A DNA stretch of 64,000 nt. Origin: Neisseria bacilliformis. GTDB lineage: Bacteria > Pseudomonadota > Gammaproteobacteria > Burkholderiales > Neisseriaceae. How positions within the stretch are numbered: position 1 is the first letter of the stretch; each line of letters starts with the position of its first letter. Of the stretch, positions 63,423-64,000 are shown piece by piece. The notes under the pieces are model-generated. The model saw only the letters and a list, made by a program, of their open reading frames with translations, did no database searches and was not told the origin of the DNA. The translations under genes and the position numbers were made by a program. The stretch lies in the NCBI RefSeq assembly GCF_014055025.1, contig NZ_CP059571.1:1550001-1614000 (forward strand), read 5' to 3'.

Positions 63423-64000
63423 CCGACACCGCAGACCAAAACATCCGCATCGTCCTCATCGACGACCACACCCTTTTCCGCAGCGGCATCAAAGCCCTGC
63501 TCGCCCGCCAGAGCGGCTTTGAAGTCGTCGGCGAAGCTTCAGACGGCCTCACCGGCATCAAAACCGTGCGCCAGACCGACCCCGACGTCGTCCTGCTCGA
63601 TTTGGACATGCCCGTTATGAACGGCCGCGAAACCCTCGCCCAAATCCTCAGCGTCCGCCCGCAGCAGTGCGTCGTCATGCTCACCGTATCCGAAGACGGC
63701 GACGACCTACTCGAATGCATGCGCCTCGGAGCCCACGGCTTCCTGCTCAAAAACATCAACGCCGACTTCCTCACCGAATCCATCCGCAACGCCGCCGAAG
63801 GCAACAACGTCTTCTCACCCGAAATGATGGCCAACATGGTGCAGTCGCTGATCAAACCCGCCAAACCGGTAGAAGAAAACCGCCTCGACGAACTCACCGC
63901 CCGCGAACTCGAAGTGCTCGGCTACCTCGCCGCCGGCCACAGCAACAAAATCATCGCCCGCAGCCTCGATTTGGCCGAGTCCACCGTCAAAGTTTACGTG
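63419..64000 (+). CDS. narP: NarL/NarP-type response regulator, 3' end outside window
   Basis: 194 codons are visible to the window edge. Receiver domain IRIVLIDDHTLFRSGIKALL with the phosphorylated Asp in VVLLDLDMPVMNGRE, then a LuxR/GerE helix-turn-helix (LTARELEVLGYLAAGHSNKI, IARSLDLAESTVKVYV). About 20 residues should be missing at the end. It controls genes for nitrite and nitric oxide respiration in Neisseria. The ATG at 63419 overlaps the narX stop. An in-frame uptake sequence encodes EASDGLTG. Confidence 0.93.
   Translation, partial: MTDTADQNIRIVLIDDHTLFRSGIKALLARQSGFEVVGEASDGLTGIKTVRQTDPDVVLLDLDMPVMNGRETLAQILSVRPQQCVVMLTVSEDGDDLLECMRLGAHGFLLKNINADFLTESIRNAAEGNNVFSPEMMANMVQSLIKPAKPVEENRLDELTARELEVLGYLAAGHSNKIIARSLDLAESTVKVYV

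Overview
The window comes from a GC-rich member of the Neisseriaceae, most likely a Neisseria species. The strongest sign is the 12-base DNA uptake sequence AGGCCGTCTGAA (AG-DUS dialect), present in dozens of copies, mostly as inverted pairs that form terminators after genes. N. meningitidis and N. gonorrhoeae use ATGCCGTCTGAA, so one of the AG-dialect Neisseria is a better fit. Gene content agrees: LgtF-like glycosyltransferase, FadL/OmpP1, CcoG/FixH, Tpx, PotGHI, LutACB, NarX/NarP, dRS3 repeats and an IS1016-type element.

Layout. 1-10 kb: 3' part of ubiC, an lgtF-like glycosyltransferase, fadL, a sulfate-binding lipoprotein, pyrG, hemA, ccoG-fixH. 10-21 kb: a small membrane protein, a CorC/HlyC-type protein, an HlyD-type adaptor, mlaC, tpx, a bacteriohemerythrin and potGHI, separated by repeat-filled spacers. 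21-28 kb: an accessory locus with a TonB-dependent receptor gene broken by two insertion sequences and a frameshift, a gene resembling a Slam-secreted hemophilin with a nonsense codon and a frameshift, and a Slam gene with scrambled segments. I read it as a decayed surface iron or heme capture system. 28-34.6 kb: lactate utilisation operon lutACB, a frameshifted SemiSWEET, a RAYT transposase bracketed by its probable REP palindromes, and an AT-rich gene with two nuclease-like motifs directly before carB. 34.6-45 kb: carB, panB, a deoxynucleoside kinase, a 1039-residue J-domain-like membrane protein full of in-frame repeat insertions, and a QseB-like regulator divergent from two PepSY genes behind a PmrA/QseB-type box. 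45-64 kb: mostly housekeeping genes (ridA, fpr, tig, clpP, accD, trpA, tsaD, trpG, rdgC, dcd, yaaA), three tRNAs and narX with the start of narP.

The points most worth following are: the receptor/hemophilin/Slam locus; a RAYT with several palindromic repeat families that share a GTAGG head; a palindromic insert found six times splitting a DUS at the same position, with the three copies inside a gene all exactly 30 bp; the orphan double-nuclease gene at carB; and a hypothetical gene that carries Kingella-type uptake sequences. All calls rest on reading the sequence; no database search was run.
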